A stretch of DNA of 64,000 bases from Cellulomonas_A sp047229345 (lineage in GTDB: Bacteria > Actinomycetota > Actinomycetes > Actinomycetales > Cellulomonadaceae): positions 4,097 through 68,096 of the forward strand of contig NZ_JBFTER010000013.1 of assembly GCF_047229345.1 (NCBI RefSeq), given 5' to 3'. The number at the start of each line of letters is the position of its first letter. Position 1 is the first letter of the stretch. The position numbers were made by a program, and so were the translations under genes. Under the pieces are notes generated by a model, which did no database searches, was not told the DNA's origin, and saw nothing but the letters and a program-made list of their open reading frames with translations. This document shows, piece by piece, positions 16,813 through 24,660 of this stretch.

Positions 16813-17517
16813 TCATTCCTCGACCGCGGCGTCGAGCGAGCGCAGGTGCTGGCGGAAGGTGACCCCGTCCCGATCCCGGGCGACCAGGTAGTCGGCAAAG
16901 CGGGTTTGCTCCCGCAGCGACGTGCCGAGCTGCATGCGGGCGGCCTGGCGGAGCTCCGTGTCGCGGATGCGGGTCGCGACCGCGGCGACCTCGCTCGCAC
17001 GGTCAGCCGGGAGGAAGAGCACGCCGTCGTCGTCGGCGAGCACGACGTCCTCGCGGGTGACCGTGTGGGTCCCGCACGCGGCCCGGGTGAGCGCGTCGAC
17101 CGGTTGGGGGTCGAGGCGTTCGGGTCCGTTGGGGTAGGCGCCCAGGCTGAGGACCGGGACGTTGATCGCGCGCAGCTGCGGGGTGTCGCGGTGCAGTCCC
17201 CAGATCACGATCCCGGCCAGGCCGGCGTGTGCGACCTCGAGGGCGACCAGGTCGCCCACGCACGCCTCGTCGGTGCGTCCGCCGTTGTCCACGACCAGGA
17301 CGTCGCCGGGCGCCGAGTGCTCGAGGGCTTCGAGGAACACGTCGACGCTGCCGCCGTGCCGGGCTGGCAACGCGGGGCCGGCGACGTGGGTGCCGGGCCA
17401 CAGCGGGCGGACCGCCGCGGGAGCGCACCGCACCGGCACCCCGACCCGCAGGCAGGCGTCCGCGACGTGCGGGGTGGTCAGGTCCGAGAACGTGGCCTGC
17501 AGAGCCAGAGCGTCCAT
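16813..17517 (-). CDS. RraA-like (HMG/oxaloacetate aldolase fold) protein
   Basis: 234 residues. The RraA fold is clear: SDLTTPHVADACLRVGVPV at the start, GDVLVVDNGGRTDEACVGD, and the motif GLAGIVIWGLHRDTPQL where the family has G-x-V-x-D-G-x-x-R-D. Related proteins are HMG aldolases or RNase E regulators; in actinobacteria they usually act in small-molecule catabolism. The replacement of the usual D-G by W-G before HRD is noted. It shares an operon with the thioesterase and may follow the LysE gene (47-base gap). Confidence 0.8.
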   Translation of the reverse strand: MDALALQATFSDLTTPHVADACLRVGVPVRCAPAAVRPLWPGTHVAGPALPARHGGSVDVFLEALEHSAPGDVLVVDNGGRTDEACVGDLVALEVAHAGLAGIVIWGLHRDTPQLRAINVPVLSLGAYPNGPERLDPQPVDALTRAACGTHTVTREDVVLADDDGVLFLPADRASEVAAVATRIRDTELRQAARMQLGTSLREQTRFADYLVARDRDGVTFRQHLRSLDAAVEE

Positions 17518-17564
17518 CGCGGTCTCCTCGAGATCTCGGGTCGGGTGGCCGGGGTGCTGGTCGG

Positions 17565-18185
17565 TCAGTGGAGGAGCTGCTCGACGACGAGCCAGGTGCC
17601 GAGCGCGGCCATCACGACCGCGGACACCCGCGAGACGATCTTCGCGGCCGACGGGCGCGCGGACAGCACCCGCCGCGCGGTCACCGCCACTGCGAGGTAG
17701 ACCACGGCGCAGGTGGCGACGTGGACCGAGCCGAGGGCCACGATCTGCGCCCACACCGGCCACGGCGCCGCGCGGGACGTGAACTGCGGGAGCAGCGCGA
17801 GGAACAGCAGGAACACCTTCGGGTTCAGGCCGCTGACCCCGAGCCCCTTCCACAGCCACCGCGCCCGCGACACCCCGGCGACCGCCTCCGCGCTCTCGTG
17901 CGGTGTGGCCGGTCGGGTGAACGTCATGAACCCCAGCCACACCAGGTACACGCCGCCCGCGATGGTGAGCGCCCCGAGCAGCCCTGGCGCGCCGGCGACC
18001 AGCGCGCCCACGCCGGCGGCGACCAGCAGCGTCGCGATCAGGTGCCCCGCGAGCATCCCGGTCACCGCGGGGACGATGACCCGGCCCCGGATGCCGGCAC
18101 TGATCGCGTAGGCCCAGTCCGCACCCGGGGTGAGCACGAACAGCACCGAGATCGCCCAGAACCCCAGCACATCCGCGCCGTCCAT
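17565..18185 (-). CDS. LysE/RhtB-family amino-acid exporter
   Basis: 206 residues with six hydrophobic helices. The N-terminal signature FVLTPGADWAYAISAGIRGR and the GLNPKVFLLFLALLPQF stretch are typical of LysE-type translocators that export amino acids or their analogues across the inner membrane. The start follows a GGGGAG ribosome site. It is divergent from an Lrp/AsnC regulator, the classic exporter-regulator pairing, so induction by an internal amino acid is likely. Confidence 0.9.
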   Translation of the reverse strand: MDGADVLGFWAISVLFVLTPGADWAYAISAGIRGRVIVPAVTGMLAGHLIATLLVAAGVGALVAGAPGLLGALTIAGGVYLVWLGFMTFTRPATPHESAEAVAGVSRARWLWKGLGVSGLNPKVFLLFLALLPQFTSRAAPWPVWAQIVALGSVHVATCAVVYLAVAVTARRVLSARPSAAKIVSRVSAVVMAALGTWLVVEQLLH

Positions 18186-18307
18186 CCGCTCCCCACCCCC
18201 GCTCCACACCCCTGTCCGGGGATAGCAGGGGAAGGCTATGCAGGAACGCACGCAAGGTGGTCCCAAGATCTCCCCACATCGCCACCGGTCGTGGAAGGAT
18301 ATGGCGC

Positions 18308-18760
18308 ATGGATGCGATCGACCGCGCGATCCTTGCTGAGCTGCAGCGCGACGGGCGCCAGACGCTGACGGAACTCGCCGAGCGGGTCCAGCTCAGCGTC
18401 TCCCCGTGCCACCGCCGGCTGCGCACGCTGGAACGCGCCGGCGTCATCACCGGCTACCACGCCCGCCTCGACCCCAGCGCTGTCGGCCTCACCTTCGAGG
18501 CCCTGGTCTTCGTCACCATGCAGGAGGCGACCGTCACCAGCATCGGCGCCTTCGAGACCGCCGTCGCCGATCTCCCCAACGTCCTGCAGGCCCAGCGCCT
18601 GTTCGGCGACCCCGACTACCTCCTGCGCGTCGTCGCCCGCGACCTGGCCGACTACCAGCGCCTCTACGACGGCCACCTCGCCGCCCTACCCGGCGTCCAA
18701 CGACTTAACTCCACCCTTGTCATGCGCTCCGTCGTCGAGGACCGCGCACTCCCGCTCTAG
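18308..18760 (+). CDS. Lrp/AsnC-family transcriptional regulator
   Basis: 150 residues: HTH (about 2-60; DRAILAELQRDGRQTLTELA, SVSPCHRRLRTLERAGVI) and a RAM ligand-binding domain (70-145; GDPDYLLRVVARDLADYQRL). The ATG has GAAGGA eight bases upstream. It should sense an amino acid and control the divergent LysE exporter from the 122-base shared intergenic region. Confidence 0.9.
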   Translation: MDAIDRAILAELQRDGRQTLTELAERVQLSVSPCHRRLRTLERAGVITGYHARLDPSAVGLTFEALVFVTMQEATVTSIGAFETAVADLPNVLQAQRLFGDPDYLLRVVARDLADYQRLYDGHLAALPGVQRLNSTLVMRSVVEDRALPL

Positions 18761-18810
18761 CCGCGCGCCAGATCCGCGAGCAGCAGCCGGCCCTTGCTCC
18801 AGGACGCTCC

Positions 18811-18903
18811 GTCAGGTCAACCGCTCGGGCAGCTGCACCTCACCGGGGTCCAGGTCCGGTCGGACACCTGGCGGTGTCCGGTATTGCTGACCGTCGGTAT
18901 TCC
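18811..18903. repeat. 45-bp hairpin repeat, copy 2, with immunity-gene 3' tail
   Basis: The core runs from 18859 with intact stem CGGACACC/GGTGTCCG; the tail is diverged (TATTGCTGACCGTCGG). The 48 bases before the core (TCAGGTCAACCGCTCGGGCA...) match the last codons and 3' flank of the immunity-like gene at 24371. It is therefore a relic of a whole repeat + immunity gene unit. Confidence 0.8.
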
Positions 18904-18933
18904 TGGCCCCGGTCGCGCGTCGGCACAGTCGTG

Positions 18934-19918
18934 TCAGCGGTCGATCCACTTCTGCATGTGCTCGGGGTAGCGGTCGCCCTGGACGTCGATCTGGCCGGAG
19001 GCGGTGGTGAGCTCGGCGAGGTCCTCGGCCGTGAGGGTGACGTCGACGGCGGCGGTGTTCTCGTGCAGGCGGTGGGCCTTGGTGGTGCCGGGGATCGGCA
19101 CGATGGAGGGGTGCTGGGCGAGCAGCCAGGCGAGGGCGACCTGCGCGGGGGTGGCGCCGGCGCGGTGGGCGATCGCGGTGACGAGGTCGACGAGGGCCTG
19201 GTTGGCGGCGCGGGCGTCTTCGGTGAACCGGGGCGGGCTGCTGCGCAGGTCGGTGTCGGCGAACCTCGTCGTGGTGGTGATGGCGCCGGTGAGGAAGCCC
19301 TTGCCGAGGGGGCTGAACGGGACGAACCCGATGCCGAGCTCGATCAGGGTGGGCAGGATCTGCGCCTCGGGCTCGCGCCAGAACAGGGAGTACTCGCTCT
19401 GCAGCGCGGCCACGGGCTGGACGGCGTGGGCCCGGCGGATGGTCCCGGCGCCGGCCTCGGACAGCCCGAAGTGCGACCTTCCCGGCGTCGATGAGCTCCT
19501 TGACGGTCCCGGCGACGTCCTCGATGGGCACGTTCGGGTCGACGCGGTGCTGGTAGAGCAGGTCGATCGACTCCACGTCGAGGCGGCGCAGGGAGTCCTC
19601 GACGGTGGCGCGGATGTGCTCGGGGCGGCTGTCGAGCCCGGTGCTGGTGGTGCCGTCGAAGGAGAACCCGAACTTGGTGGCGATGACGACCTGGTCGCGC
19701 ACCGGGGCCAGGGCCTGCCCGACGAGCTCCTCGTTGGTGAAGGGGCCGTAGACCTGGGCGGTGTCGAAGAACGTGACGCCGGCGTCGACGGCGGTGCGGA
19801 TGAGCGCGATGCCGTCGGAGTGGTCGGCCGCGGGACCGTAGCCGTGGCTCAGGCCCATGCAGCCGAGGCCGAGGGCGGAGACCTCCAGGCCGCTGGTGCC
19901 GAGGGTGCGCGTGATCAT
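18934..19918 (-). pseudogene. Aldo/keto reductase with a frameshift
   Basis: The start (MITRTLGTSGLEVSALGLGCMG) follows a good GAAGGAG ribosome site. The reading continues through FFDTAQVYGPFTNEELVGQ and LYQHRVDPNVPIEDVAGTV to ELIDAGKV, then shifts frame at about 19474; the other frame resumes with HFGLSEAGAG, AALQSEYSLFWREPE and ends EHMQKWIDR. About two bases are missing in one codon. Joined, it would be a normal ~327-residue AKR13-type enzyme with Asp, Tyr, Lys and His of the tetrad. Either a recent inactivation or a sequencing error. Confidence 0.85.
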
Positions 19919-20019
19919 CGTCGTTCTCCTTCGTCCGGGGTGCGGGTCAGAGCTCGTGCCCAGGGCAGGTGCACCGCGGTGCTCGTGCACCTGCCCCGGG
20001 CGCGGTTTGCGGGAGGGGG

Positions 20020-20877
20020 TCAGCGGTCGCGGCGGCTGTTGAGCCAGCTGACCATCGCGGGGTCGCGGTGGTCGAAGGCGACGCTGACGCCGGTGTCCAG
20101 GGTGGCGATGCGGGTCATCTGGTCGTCGGTGAGCTCGAAGTCGAACACGTCGATGTTCTCGGCCATCCGCTCCGGGCGCGACGACTTCGGGATCACGACG
20201 ACGCCGCGCTGGATGAGCCAGCGCAGGGTCACCTGGGCGACGGACTTGCCATGGGCCTGCCCGATCTCGGTGAGCACCGGGTTGGTGAGGATGTCGTTCT
20301 TGCCCTCGGCGAGCGGGCCCCAGGACTCGATCTGCACGCCGCGCTCGGCCATGACCTGCTGGTCGGTGGCGCGCTGGTGGAACGGGTGGGTCTCGATCTG
20401 GTTGACCGCCGGGACGACCTCGTTGTGGTCGACGAGGTCCACCAACCGGTCGGGGTGGAAGTTGGAGACGCCGATGGCGCGCACCGCGCCCTGCCGGTTG
20501 AGGTCCTGCATGGCGCGCCAGGAGGAGTAGTAGTCCCCGAGCGGCTGGTGGATCAGGTACAGGTCGAGCCGGTCCAGGCCGAGCTTGGTCAGGGACGCCT
20601 CGAAGGCGCGCTTCGTACCGTCCTCGCCGCCGTCGTGGATCCACAGCTTCGTGGTCACGAACAGCTCGTCCCGGGCGATGCCGCTGGCGGCGATCGCGCG
20701 GCCGACCGCCTCCTCGTTGCCGTAGGCGGCGGCGGTGTCGATGTGCCGGTACCCGGCGGCCAGGGCGTCGGTGACGACGCGCTCGGTCTCCTCGGCGGGG
20801 ACCTGGAAGACCCCGAAGCCGAGGATCGGCATCTGGACGCCGTTGTTCAGGGTGACCGTGGGGATCTGGCTGGACAT
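20020..20877 (-). CDS. Aldo/keto reductase (2,5-diketo-D-gluconate reductase type)
   Basis: 285 residues. The AKR5-type signature is intact: GYRHIDTAAAYGNEEAVG (Asp and Tyr of the tetrad), FVTTKLW (Lys), LYLIHQPLGDYY (His), and the NADPH loop VVIPKSSRPERMAENIDVFD. It reduces ketones or aldehydes with NADPH in the cytoplasm. It is divergent from an MmyB-like regulator with a shared operator motif between them, and upstream of the frameshifted second aldo/keto reductase (101-base gap). Confidence 0.92.
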   Translation of the reverse strand: MSSQIPTVTLNNGVQMPILGFGVFQVPAEETERVVTDALAAGYRHIDTAAAYGNEEAVGRAIAASGIARDELFVTTKLWIHDGGEDGTKRAFEASLTKLGLDRLDLYLIHQPLGDYYSSWRAMQDLNRQGAVRAIGVSNFHPDRLVDLVDHNEVVPAVNQIETHPFHQRATDQQVMAERGVQIESWGPLAEGKNDILTNPVLTEIGQAHGKSVAQVTLRWLIQRGVVVIPKSSRPERMAENIDVFDFELTDDQMTRIATLDTGVSVAFDHRDPAMVSWLNSRRDR

Positions 20878-21002
20878 GGTGAAGCCCTTCGTCGTGTCGG
20901 TGCTCGCCCGTGGCGGGCGGGTGTGGGAGCCGCGGCGTGCCGCACGGACTCTCACCTGACCACCACACCACCGGGACCGCGCGGCAGGAACGCACTGACG
21001 AG

Positions 21003-21016
21003 AGGTGTACTGGCAG
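21003..21016 (+). promoter_or_regulatory. Candidate operator AGGTGTACTGGCAG
   Basis: The same 14-mer with one change (AGGTGTACCGGCAG) occurs at 27165 before the paralogous regulator. In both loci it ends exactly 27 bases before a TACCGT -10 box and is preceded 15 bases earlier by a second copy of its ACYGG core. Both lie between a regulator and a divergent reductase. Confidence 0.6.
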
Positions 21017-21043
21017 GTCGTGGCTAGCCGGCCGGAGCCGACC

Positions 21044-21049
21044 TACCGT
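21044..21049 (+). promoter_or_regulatory. Leaderless -10 box (TACCGT)
   Basis: It ends seven bases before the ATG of the XRE regulator, predicting a leaderless transcript. Confidence 0.55.
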
Positions 21050-21056
21050 CGAGGGC

Positions 21057-21941
21057 ATGGACCAGCGAGACGAGGTACGCGACTTCCTCGCGTCACGGCG
21101 TGCACGGCTGAGCCCGGCGGACGTCGGTCTGCCGCTCGGCTCCGGGCGCCGGCGTGTCGCCGGGCTGCGCCGCGACGAGGTCGCGGTCCTGGCCGGGGTG
21201 TCCTCGGAGTACTACGCCCGCCTTGAGCGCGGCAACCTCGCCGGAGTCTCGGACTCGGTCCTGGACGCCCTGGCCGGCGCGCTGCGCCTGGACGAGGCTG
21301 AGCACCTGCACCTGCGCAACCTGGCCCAGGCCGCGAACCAGCCCGCCCGCCGGCGCCGCTCCCCCGCCAAGGCCACCACGGTGCGGCCCTCGCTGCAGCG
21401 GGTCCTGGACGGGATGGCCACCACCCCGGCGTACGTGCGCGACACCCGCATGGACATGGTCGCCTCCAACGCACTCGCCCGGGAGCTGCACGCCCCGGTC
21501 TTCGAGTTCGCCCGCCTCACCGGCACCGCACCGAACGCGGCGAGGTTCGCGTTCCTGGACCCCGGCGGACGGGCCTTCTACCCCGACTGGGAGCAGGTCA
21601 CCCGTGACTGCGTCGCGGCCCTGCACGCCGCGGCCGGCCACAACCCCTACGACAAGCCCCTCGTCGAGCTGATCGGTGAGCTCTCCACCCGCTCGGAGGC
21701 GTTCCGCGTCCTGTGGGGCACCCACGACGTGCGCCTGCACCGCACCGGCGTCAAGCGCCTGCGCCACCCCGACGTCGGGATCCTCACCCTGGACTACGAC
21801 GTCATGGAACTCACCCAGGACCCCGGCCTGGTGTTCATCGCCTACAGCGCCGCCCCCGGCACCCCCGCCGCCGACGCCCTTTCCCTGCTCGCGTCGCTGG
21901 CCGCCACCCGCGGCCAGGCCCTGGTCGACCCTGGCACATGA
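21057..21941 (+). CDS. XRE regulator with MmyB-like ligand-binding domain (copy 2 of 5)
   Basis: 294 residues. HTH at about 5-75 (VAGLRRDEVAVLAGVSSEYYARLERGNLAGVSDSVLDAL in two pieces of one motif) and MmyB-like domain at 105-285 (ARFAFLDPGGRAFYPDW, VRLHRTGVKRLRHPDVGILT). It is a close paralogue of the regulator at 27218. It probably controls the divergent aldo/keto reductase genes and its own operon, which continues into a flavodoxin-like lipoprotein by an ATGA overlap. Confidence 0.9.
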   Translation: MDQRDEVRDFLASRRARLSPADVGLPLGSGRRRVAGLRRDEVAVLAGVSSEYYARLERGNLAGVSDSVLDALAGALRLDEAEHLHLRNLAQAANQPARRRRSPAKATTVRPSLQRVLDGMATTPAYVRDTRMDMVASNALARELHAPVFEFARLTGTAPNAARFAFLDPGGRAFYPDWEQVTRDCVAALHAAAGHNPYDKPLVELIGELSTRSEAFRVLWGTHDVRLHRTGVKRLRHPDVGILTLDYDVMELTQDPGLVFIAYSAAPGTPAADALSLLASLAATRGQALVDPGT

Positions 21942-22612
21942 CCAGCCCGACCATCAGCCGCCGGACGTTCCTGCGCAGCGCCGCCGGCGCGGGTGTGCTC
22001 GCGCTGGCCGGCTGCACCACCGAGGACACCGGCCCCCTCGCTACCCCACGCCAGGAGTCCTCCACTGTGCCCACCTCGCCGCCGGTCACGACGTCGATGC
22101 TGCTCGTGTACTTCTCCCGCCCCGGGGAGAACTACTGGTACGGCGACCGCCGCGACCTCGAGATCGGCAACACCGAGGTTCTGGCCACGATGATCACCGA
22201 CCGCATCGACTGCGACACCTACCGCATCGAGGCCGCCGACCCCTACCCCGACGACTACGAGGAGACCGTGGCGCGCAACGTCCGCGAGCAGGACCAGGAC
22301 GCCCGCCCCGCCATCGCCAGCCCGCTGCCCGACCTCACCGCCTACGACACGGTGATCCTGGCCAGCCCCATCTGGAACGTCCGCCCCCCGATGATCATGT
22401 CCACGTTCGTGGAGTCCGCGCCCCTGGGCACCCGGCGCCTGCTGCCCGTCACCACCCACGCCATGAGCGGCCTGGGTCGCGCCGTCGAGGTCTACACCGA
22501 CCTCGCGCCCGACGCCGTGATCGGCGACGGGCTCGCCGTGCGCGGCGAAGAGGTCGCCGAGGCCGGCCCCGACCTCGACCAGTGGCTACGGGAGGTCGCC
22601 CTCACAGGCTGA
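21938..22612 (+). CDS. Tat-exported flavodoxin-like lipoprotein
   Basis: 224 residues. The N-terminus has a twin-arginine motif (SRRTFLR, 8-14) and a lipobox LAGC (Cys at about 25), so the protein folds with its cofactor before export and is lipid-anchored outside. The flavodoxin domain spans about 53-220 (MLLVYFSRPGENYW, the FMN phosphate loop, and VILASPIWNVRPPMI). Secreted flavodoxins of this type occur with SDR, aldo/keto reductase and cyclophilin-like lipoprotein genes, as at 25691. The start overlaps the regulator stop. Confidence 0.85.
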   Translation: MTSPTISRRTFLRSAAGAGVLALAGCTTEDTGPLATPRQESSTVPTSPPVTTSMLLVYFSRPGENYWYGDRRDLEIGNTEVLATMITDRIDCDTYRIEAADPYPDDYEETVARNVREQDQDARPAIASPLPDLTAYDTVILASPIWNVRPPMIMSTFVESAPLGTRRLLPVTTHAMSGLGRAVEVYTDLAPDAVIGDGLAVRGEEVAEAGPDLDQWLREVALTG

Positions 22613-22699
22613 CGTACCCAGCTCTCCACCGCCCGCTCACGGCACGGAGCGGTCACGTGAGCCGGTCAGGCACGACAACTTTGGCCGGATCCAAGTCGG

Positions 22700-22744
22700 G
22701 TCGGACACCTGGCGGCGTCCGGTATTCGTCACCGTCAGTATTCG
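22700..22744. repeat. 45-bp hairpin repeat, copy 3
   Basis: Stem arms CGGACACC / GGCGTCCG: one arm has changed, leaving an A-C mismatch on this strand but a G-U wobble in a minus-strand transcript. It precedes the interrupted immunity gene by 28 bases. Confidence 0.88.
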
Positions 22745-23232
22745 CGGATCGGACGGGCGGCTACGTCTCCGCATGAGCGACGACGAAGGCGTGCTGAGCG
22801 TCGAGCAGGCCTACGAGGCGGCCTACCGCTACCTGATTGGTTGAGGCGGCGTGAGCTGGCTCCAGGATGACGGCCATAGGTGGCGCCACCGTGGGTTATC
22901 GCGAGGGGGCTGTGACGGCCATAGGTGGCCACCGTGGGCGTCTGAAGGCGCCCTCGAGGCGGTGCTAGCGGACCTGCTGCGAAGCGACGGTGCTCGAACG
23001 GCCGACCGGCCTCGGGCGGTCGGCGCCGCCTGTGTCAGCGGGTGCGGGAGAAGACCGCGAGCGAGTTTCTCGGAGTTCCCGGCGATGTAGGCGTCCTTGC
23101 CGTCGGGGCTGACCGCGATGCGGACCGCCCCGCCGAGGCGGTGCGTCAAGCGGGCCTGCGGCTGAGCGCCTCGCCGGAGCGGTGCGCCCGGCACGTCGGC
23201 GCGGCGCTCCGGCGGGTCGGCACCCGCCGCGC

Positions 23233-23685
23233 TCAGGGCCTGCCGGCCTCGTCCGTGACGGAGACCGGCCCGCGCAGGGCCCCGCGCACGGCGGGCTCGG
23301 ACCACTGGGGGAACCACGAGAACAGCACCAGCCCGCCGCCGGTCCGACGCATGACCACGCGGTCGTTCTCGAACGTCAGGCACGCCTCGGCGTCGAGCCG
23401 GACGGCCAGCTCGGCGGCGACGGTCGCGAGCCGGAGCTCGGCCTCGCGCCACGCGTCGTCGCCCGTCTTGTTCTCGACGTAGAACTCGACCGACATGTCG
23501 GCCGGTCGACCGAGAATCTCGCTGTACACCTCGAAGGTGATCGGGTGGTCGAGCGTGCGCACCCGGGCCTCGAGCGCGCCCACCACGAGCACGCCGCCGC
23601 GCGGCACCCCCAGGACGTCGGCGAGGACGTCCGCGACGACCTCGACGGGTTCGTCGGTCGCCAGCGCCATCGGGTAGTTGAACAT
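23233..23685 (-). CDS. Putative immunity protein of the adjacent CdiA-CT-like toxin
   Basis: 150 residues, unrecognised family, alpha/beta with alternating charged helices and strands (PITFEVYSEILGRPADMSVE, GLVLFSWFPQWSEP). The function is inferred from position: it starts 12 bases after the toxin stop codon with a GGAG ribosome site, the normal toxin-then-immunity order. It is intact while the toxin is truncated and frameshifted, as expected if immunity outlasts its toxin. Confidence 0.55.
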   Translation of the reverse strand: MFNYPMALATDEPVEVVADVLADVLGVPRGGVLVVGALEARVRTLDHPITFEVYSEILGRPADMSVEFYVENKTGDDAWREAELRLATVAAELAVRLDAEACLTFENDRVVMRRTGGGLVLFSWFPQWSEPAVRGALRGPVSVTDEAGRP

Positions 23686-23697
23686 CGGGACTCCGTC

Positions 23698-23963
23698 CTA
23701 GGGGAAGATCCGGACGACCTCACCGCCGCGCACGGCGAGGACCTCCTGGAGACCGGGGATCCCCCAGCTGGCGAACTGCGTGCGCAGCGCGTCGATCGAG
23801 ACCGGGTTGTCATCGAGGTTGTACACGACCCGGTTCGCCTGCTCCACCTCGATTTTCTCCGCGCCCGGTCCCAGATGTTGCGAACGTTGGACGTGGCGGG
23901 CGCGACGCTGTCGAAGATCTCGCCCTCGATCCGGTAGTCCGGGTGCATCCCACAGCACCACTC
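23698..23963 (-). pseudogene. C-terminal toxin domain fragment, CdiA_C tRNA-nuclease-like, frameshifted
   Basis: One frame reads PDYRIEGEIFDSVAPATSNV and RNIWD; the next frame, one base off, continues EKIEVEQANRVVYNLDDN, GLQEVLAVRGGEVVRIFP and stop. Joined, these match the C-terminal nuclease domain shared by CdiA and other polymorphic toxins (pattern DY-x(5)-IFD ... KI-x(4)-QA-x-RVV-x-NL-D ... GL-x-EV-x(6)-V-x-x-I-x-P). The delivery part is gone: the upstream edge abuts the right-end repeats of the insertion. Not expected to make active toxin. Confidence 0.7.
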
Positions 23964-24296
23964 AGGTGGGGCCAAACACGACCGTCACAGCTCGCGTACG
24001 CTGACCTCCCGTGGGGCCAGGCAAGGCCGTCCAACCGGGGCCGAGTACGACCGTCATAACCACCTGATGCAGTACCGGGCCCGCGAGCTGCAGTCGGACT
24101 CGCTGACCTTCATGGCGATCGCCATGCAGCCCGAGCCCCACCCGCACACGAGCCACGACCCTGCCTCGTGGGAGGACTTCCTCGACTGCGAGCGCGACAC
24201 CCGAGAGGGCCGTCCCCTGCCCTCTCCGTTCCTCGACCACGACGGCGGCTCAGGTCAGCCGCACGGGTAGCTCGACCTCGCCGGGGTCGAGGTCCG

Positions 24297-24341
24297 GCCG
24301 GACTCCTGGCGGAGTCCGGTATTCGTCACCGTCAGTATTCG
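24297..24341. repeat. 45-bp hairpin repeat, copy 4 (compensatory stem)
   Basis: Stem arms CGGACTCC / GGAGTCCG: both arms carry the matching change relative to other copies, so pairing is conserved. It lies between the interrupted immunity gene and the intact one. Confidence 0.9.
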
Positions 24342-24358
24342 CGGATTGGACGGGCGGC

Positions 24359-24364
24359 TACCGT
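24359..24364 (+). promoter_or_regulatory. Leaderless -10 box (TACCGT) of the intact immunity gene
   Basis: It ends six bases before the ATG; the spacing matches the regulators at 21057 and 27218. Confidence 0.55.
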
Positions 24365-24370
24365 CCTCGC

Positions 24371-24634
24371 ATGAGTGACGACGACGGCGTGCTCAGCGTC
24401 GAGCAGGCCTACGAGGCCGCCTACCGCTACCTCATGCAGTACCTGGCGCGCGAGCCCGAGTCAGAGTCGCTGCAGCTCATGGCGATCGCGATGCAACCGA
24501 CTCCCCCGTACCGGAGCAACGACCCGGCCTCGTGGGACGACTTCCTCGACTGCGTGCACCAGACCCGTGCACGAGAACCGCTGCCGTCGCCGTTCCTCGA
24601 GGACAACGGCACGTCAGGTCAGCCGCCCGGGTAA
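24371..24634 (+). CDS. Orphan CdiI-like small immunity protein
   Basis: 87 residues, acidic, mostly helical: MSDDDGVLSVEQAYEAAYRY, then YLAREPESESLQLMAIAMQ and SNDPASWDDFLDCVHQTR. The spacing of AYxAxxxYLxxY, a mid helix and DPAxWxDFL resembles CdiI_2-type contact-dependent-inhibition immunity proteins; this is a pattern-level inference. No full toxin gene adjoins it, so it is an orphan. It is flanked by copies 4 and 5 of the hairpin repeat and is paralogous to the interrupted gene upstream. Transcript is probably leaderless. Confidence 0.7.
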   Translation: MSDDDGVLSVEQAYEAAYRYLMQYLAREPESESLQLMAIAMQPTPPYRSNDPASWDDFLDCVHQTRAREPLPSPFLEDNGTSGQPPG

Positions 24635-24660
24635 CTGCACCTCACCAGGGTCCAGGTCCG

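Larger units (their letters stand above)
22838..24061. mobile_element. 1.2-kb insertion with subterminal repeats, IS relic carrying toxin/immunity fragment
   Basis: It is bounded by the 7-bp direct repeat ACCTGAT (22831-22837 and 24062-24068). The ends share GGTT / AACC tips. Subterminal repeats follow: TGACGGCCATAGGTGGC twice on the left (22868, 22913) and three inverted relatives on the right (23966-23987, 24008-24033, 24036-24059; e.g. GGCCAAACACGACCGTCA). Several internal repeats at each end are a feature of IS21-family elements, but no istA/istB is left. Inside are an immunity-like gene, a toxin fragment and decayed coding sequence. Confidence 0.7.
22773..24270 (+). pseudogene. Orphan CdiI-like immunity gene interrupted by a 1.2-kb insertion
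   Basis: The 5' part encodes MSDDEGVLSVEQAYEAAYRY and the 3' part resumes with LMQYRARELQSDSLTFMAIA and ends SGQPHG. Removing the insertion (and one target copy) restores one exact frame of about 90 codons, paralogous to the intact gene at 24371. The family pattern A-Y-E-A-x-Y-R-Y-L-x-Q-Y ... DPASWEDFLDC resembles contact-dependent-inhibition immunity proteins (CdiI_2-like). The copy's -10 box is also damaged: TACCGT has become TACGTC by loss of a C. Confidence 0.8.

Noticed and set aside
16538..16816. ATG overlapping the RraA-like stop as the thioesterase start
   Set aside because: It opens a different frame of Ser/Arg-rich sequence; the thioesterase frame uses the GTG at 16808.
22980..23160. 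Protein-like stretch RIAVSPDGKDAYIAGNSEKL on the minus strand inside the insertion
   Set aside because: Looks like real coding residue but has no start, no complete domain and no identifiable family, so it is not called as a gene.
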